Below are positions 4,197 to 5,651 of a DNA stretch of 5,651 nucleotides, one piece after another. This DNA comes from Fervidifonticultor sp964526945 (GTDB lineage Bacteria; Sysuimicrobiota; Sysuimicrobiia; Sysuimicrobiales; Humicultoraceae), in NCBI GenBank assembly GCA_964526945.1, contig CAZGNA010000173.1, forward strand, positions 1 to 5,651, written 5' to 3'. The stretch's first letter is position 1. Every line of letters begins with the position of its first letter. Both the position numbers and the translations under genes were made by a program. Below the pieces are notes generated by a model that saw only the letters and a list, made by a program, of their open reading frames with translations, was not told the DNA's origin and searched no databases.

Positions 4197-5651
4197 ATGC
4201 CACGGACGAGCACTGCGAACCAGATCCCCTTCGACCAGGTCCGCGCCGACCGCCTGATGGCCGACACCGAGGCGATCGCGCGGTGGGTGCGGCTGTCGGG
4301 CACCCCGGAGGAACTGGAGGCCGCGCGGTACGTGCAGGCCCAGCTGCGGCGGGCCGGATGTCGCACCCAGCTGCTCATGCACGACGCGTACATCAGCCTG
4401 CCGGGGCCGGCGGCCCTGACGGTCACCGCCGGCGGACAGACCACCGACGTGCCGTGCATCACGCACTCCTTCGCCGCGCCCACGGGCCCGGCGGGATTGG
4501 AGGCCGAGGCGGTCTACGCGGGCGGCGACCCGGCGCGCTTCGCGGCGGCCGGGGTGGCGGGGAAGGTCGCCGTGATCGACGGCCTGGCCAGCCCCGGGGT
4601 GATCGCGGCCGCGGAGCGGGCTGGCGCCGCCGGCGTGGTGTGCCTCAACCACGACCCGCACGTGCACGAGATGATCGTCTCGACGGTCTGGGGCAGTCCG
4701 CCGCTGGACGCGCTGGACCGGCTCCCGAAGATCCCGGTGGTCTCCGTGGCCGGCCGCGACGCCGGCCCGGTGCGCGAGACGCTCCGCCGTGGCGGCGCGC
4801 GGGCCCGGCTGGTCACCGAGGTGCAGACCGGCTGGCGGACCACCCCGCTGGTGCTCGGTGACCTGCCCGGGGCGGTCGAGGACACGTTCGTGCTCTTCTC
4901 CGGGCACCTCGACTCGTGGCACCGCGGCGCGATGGACAACGGCTCGGCCAACGCCACGATGCTGGAGGTCGCGCGGATCCTGGCCCGCGTCCGCCGCTAC
5001 CGGGGCGTGCGCCTCGCGTTCTGGTCGGGCCACTCGCATGGCCGCTACTCGGGCTCGACCTGGTACGCCGACCACTTCTGGCACGAGCTCGACGCGCGGT
5101 GCGTCGCGCACGTGAACGTCGACTCGACCGGCGGGCTGGGCGCGGTGGTCAACCGCCACGCCTACGTCATGCCCGAGGCGCGGGCCGTGGTCGAGGCGGC
5201 GGTCCGCGCGGTGGCCGGCGGGCGCTTCGAGGGCGCGCGGGTCGGCCGGATGGGCGACCAGTCGTTCTTGGGCATCGGCATCCCGTCGCTGCTGATGGAC
5301 ATCTCCGAGCAACCCGGCGACTCGCCCCACGCCAGCCGCGACTTCAGCGTCTTCTCGGGCGGTGACACGGGCGGGCTCGGCTGGTGGTGGCACACGACCG
5401 AGGACACCCCCGACAAGATCGACCCCGCCCTGCTGGTGCGCGACTGCAAGATCTACCTGGGGGTGGTCTACACGCTGGCGACGGCGCCGGTGCTGCCGTT
5501 CGACTACGGCGCGACGGCCCGCGTCTGGCTGCAGGCGCTGCAGGCCGCCTCCGACGGGGCCCGGCGCTGGGTGGACCTGCGGCCCGCCCTGGCCGCAGCC
5601 CGCCGGCTGGCGCGGGAAGTCGAACCGGCACACCTCGCGGCCGAGGTCGGC
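4197..5651 (+). CDS. M28-family metallopeptidase-like protein with PA domain and TfR-dimer-like C-terminus (3' end outside the window)
   Basis: The frame runs open for 485 codons to the window edge, so the C-terminus is missing. Residues 15-60 form the first part of the peptidase fold. An inserted PA (protease-associated) domain spans about 90-205, including AGVAGKVAVIDG (118-129), AAERAGAAGVVCLNH (138-152) and IPVVSVAG (179-186). The catalytic fold resumes with SGHLDSW (235-241). Comparison with human glutamate carboxypeptidase II gives H237, D239 (catalytic Asp), D247, D308 and H399 (HTTEDTPDKID) as matching residues, with matching spacings H-D of 10 and 28 residues up to D308. The Glu-Glu pair that supplies the general base and a zinc ligand is replaced by H279-S280 (GHSHGRYSGSTWYAD). 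The end region, LPFDYGATARVWL (433-445) plus helices, resembles the transferrin-receptor dimerisation domain. There is no signal peptide, so it is probably cytoplasmic. It may be a peptidase with altered metal chemistry, an amidohydrolase-like enzyme, or a non-catalytic binder. Confidence 0.88.
   Translation, partial: MPRTSTANQIPFDQVRADRLMADTEAIARWVRLSGTPEELEAARYVQAQLRRAGCRTQLLMHDAYISLPGPAALTVTAGGQTTDVPCITHSFAAPTGPAGLEAEAVYAGGDPARFAAAGVAGKVAVIDGLASPGVIAAAERAGAAGVVCLNHDPHVHEMIVSTVWGSPPLDALDRLPKIPVVSVAGRDAGPVRETLRRGGARARLVTEVQTGWRTTPLVLGDLPGAVEDTFVLFSGHLDSWHRGAMDNGSANATMLEVARILARVRRYRGVRLAFWSGHSHGRYSGSTWYADHFWHELDARCVAHVNVDSTGGLGAVVNRHAYVMPEARAVVEAAVRAVAGGRFEGARVGRMGDQSFLGIGIPSLLMDISEQPGDSPHASRDFSVFSGGDTGGLGWWWHTTEDTPDKIDPALLVRDCKIYLGVVYTLATAPVLPFDYGATARVWLQALQAASDGARRWVDLRPALAAARRLAREVEPAHLAAEVG

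Noticed and set aside
3388..4257. Plus-strand open frame of 289 codons within the SDR gene
   Set aside because: It is the +1 shadow of the SDR gene, Arg/Gly-rich and without motifs. It also runs across the start of the M28-like gene.
3260..4483. Minus-strand open frame (407 codons) opposite the SDR gene
   Set aside because: It crosses a real intergenic gap and two genes, and its product shows no family motif. GC-rich shadow.
4118..4861. Plus-strand open frame of 247 codons overlapping the start of the M28-like gene
   Set aside because: Arg/Gly-rich shadow frame. The frame starting at 4197 carries the PA and peptidase motifs and runs to the window edge.
4017..5633. Long minus-strand open frame (538 codons) opposite the M28-like gene
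   Set aside because: It is rich in Arg, Ala, Pro, His and Gly with no recognisable domain. It is the expected antisense shadow of a very GC-rich gene whose plus-strand product has clear family motifs.

Overview
This 5.65 kb window is gene-dense, very GC-rich (about 70% or more by eye) bacterial chromosome. It holds five consecutive plus-strand genes. Codons end almost exclusively in G or C, two starts are GTG, three of the four visible stops are TGA, and gaps are short or negative. I see no rRNA, tRNA, CRISPR array, insertion sequence or phage gene. The protein families and their order resemble those of uncultured or soil/thermophilic high-GC lineages (Chloroflexota, Armatimonadota-like, Rokubacteria, some Actinomycetota). 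The window holds no phylogenetic marker, so the assignment stays open.

Layout: (1) 2-880, an inner-membrane permease of the Dpp/Opp peptide ABC transporter class, open at the left edge and so probably missing its first codons; (2) 959-2095, a CapA-family metallophosphatase-like protein; (3) 2101-3288, a ketopantoate-reductase-family oxidoreductase with an unusual low-complexity C-terminal tail; (4) 3281-4066, a classical short-chain dehydrogenase/reductase whose start overlaps the previous stop by 8 bases; (5) 4197 to the right edge, an M28-family metallopeptidase-like protein with an inserted PA domain and a C-terminal region resembling the transferrin-receptor dimerisation domain. Gene 5 still has no stop when the window ends.

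All five genes read in the same direction. Genes 2-4 are essentially touching (5-base gap or 4-base overlap, then 8-base overlap), so they look translationally coupled. Gene 1 precedes them by 78 bases and gene 5 follows after 130 bases with its own strong Shine-Dalgarno. The likeliest reading is one catabolic operon: an importer brings in a peptide-like or amide/acid-bearing compound, and cytoplasmic enzymes (a hydrolase-like M28 protein, two NAD(P)-dependent oxidoreductases and a CapA-type phosphoesterase-like protein) process it. The substrate cannot be deduced.

The most notable signals are three. The M28 protein lacks the paired Glu-Glu of the active site (His-Ser instead) while the other metal ligands sit at family spacing. 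The reductase-like gene has a 51-residue tail whose codon use differs from the body. The CapA protein has Pro where the usual HWGxE motif has Glu. None of this amounts to a demonstrated new system. The active-site-altered M28 protein in a transporter/oxidoreductase operon is the best lead.
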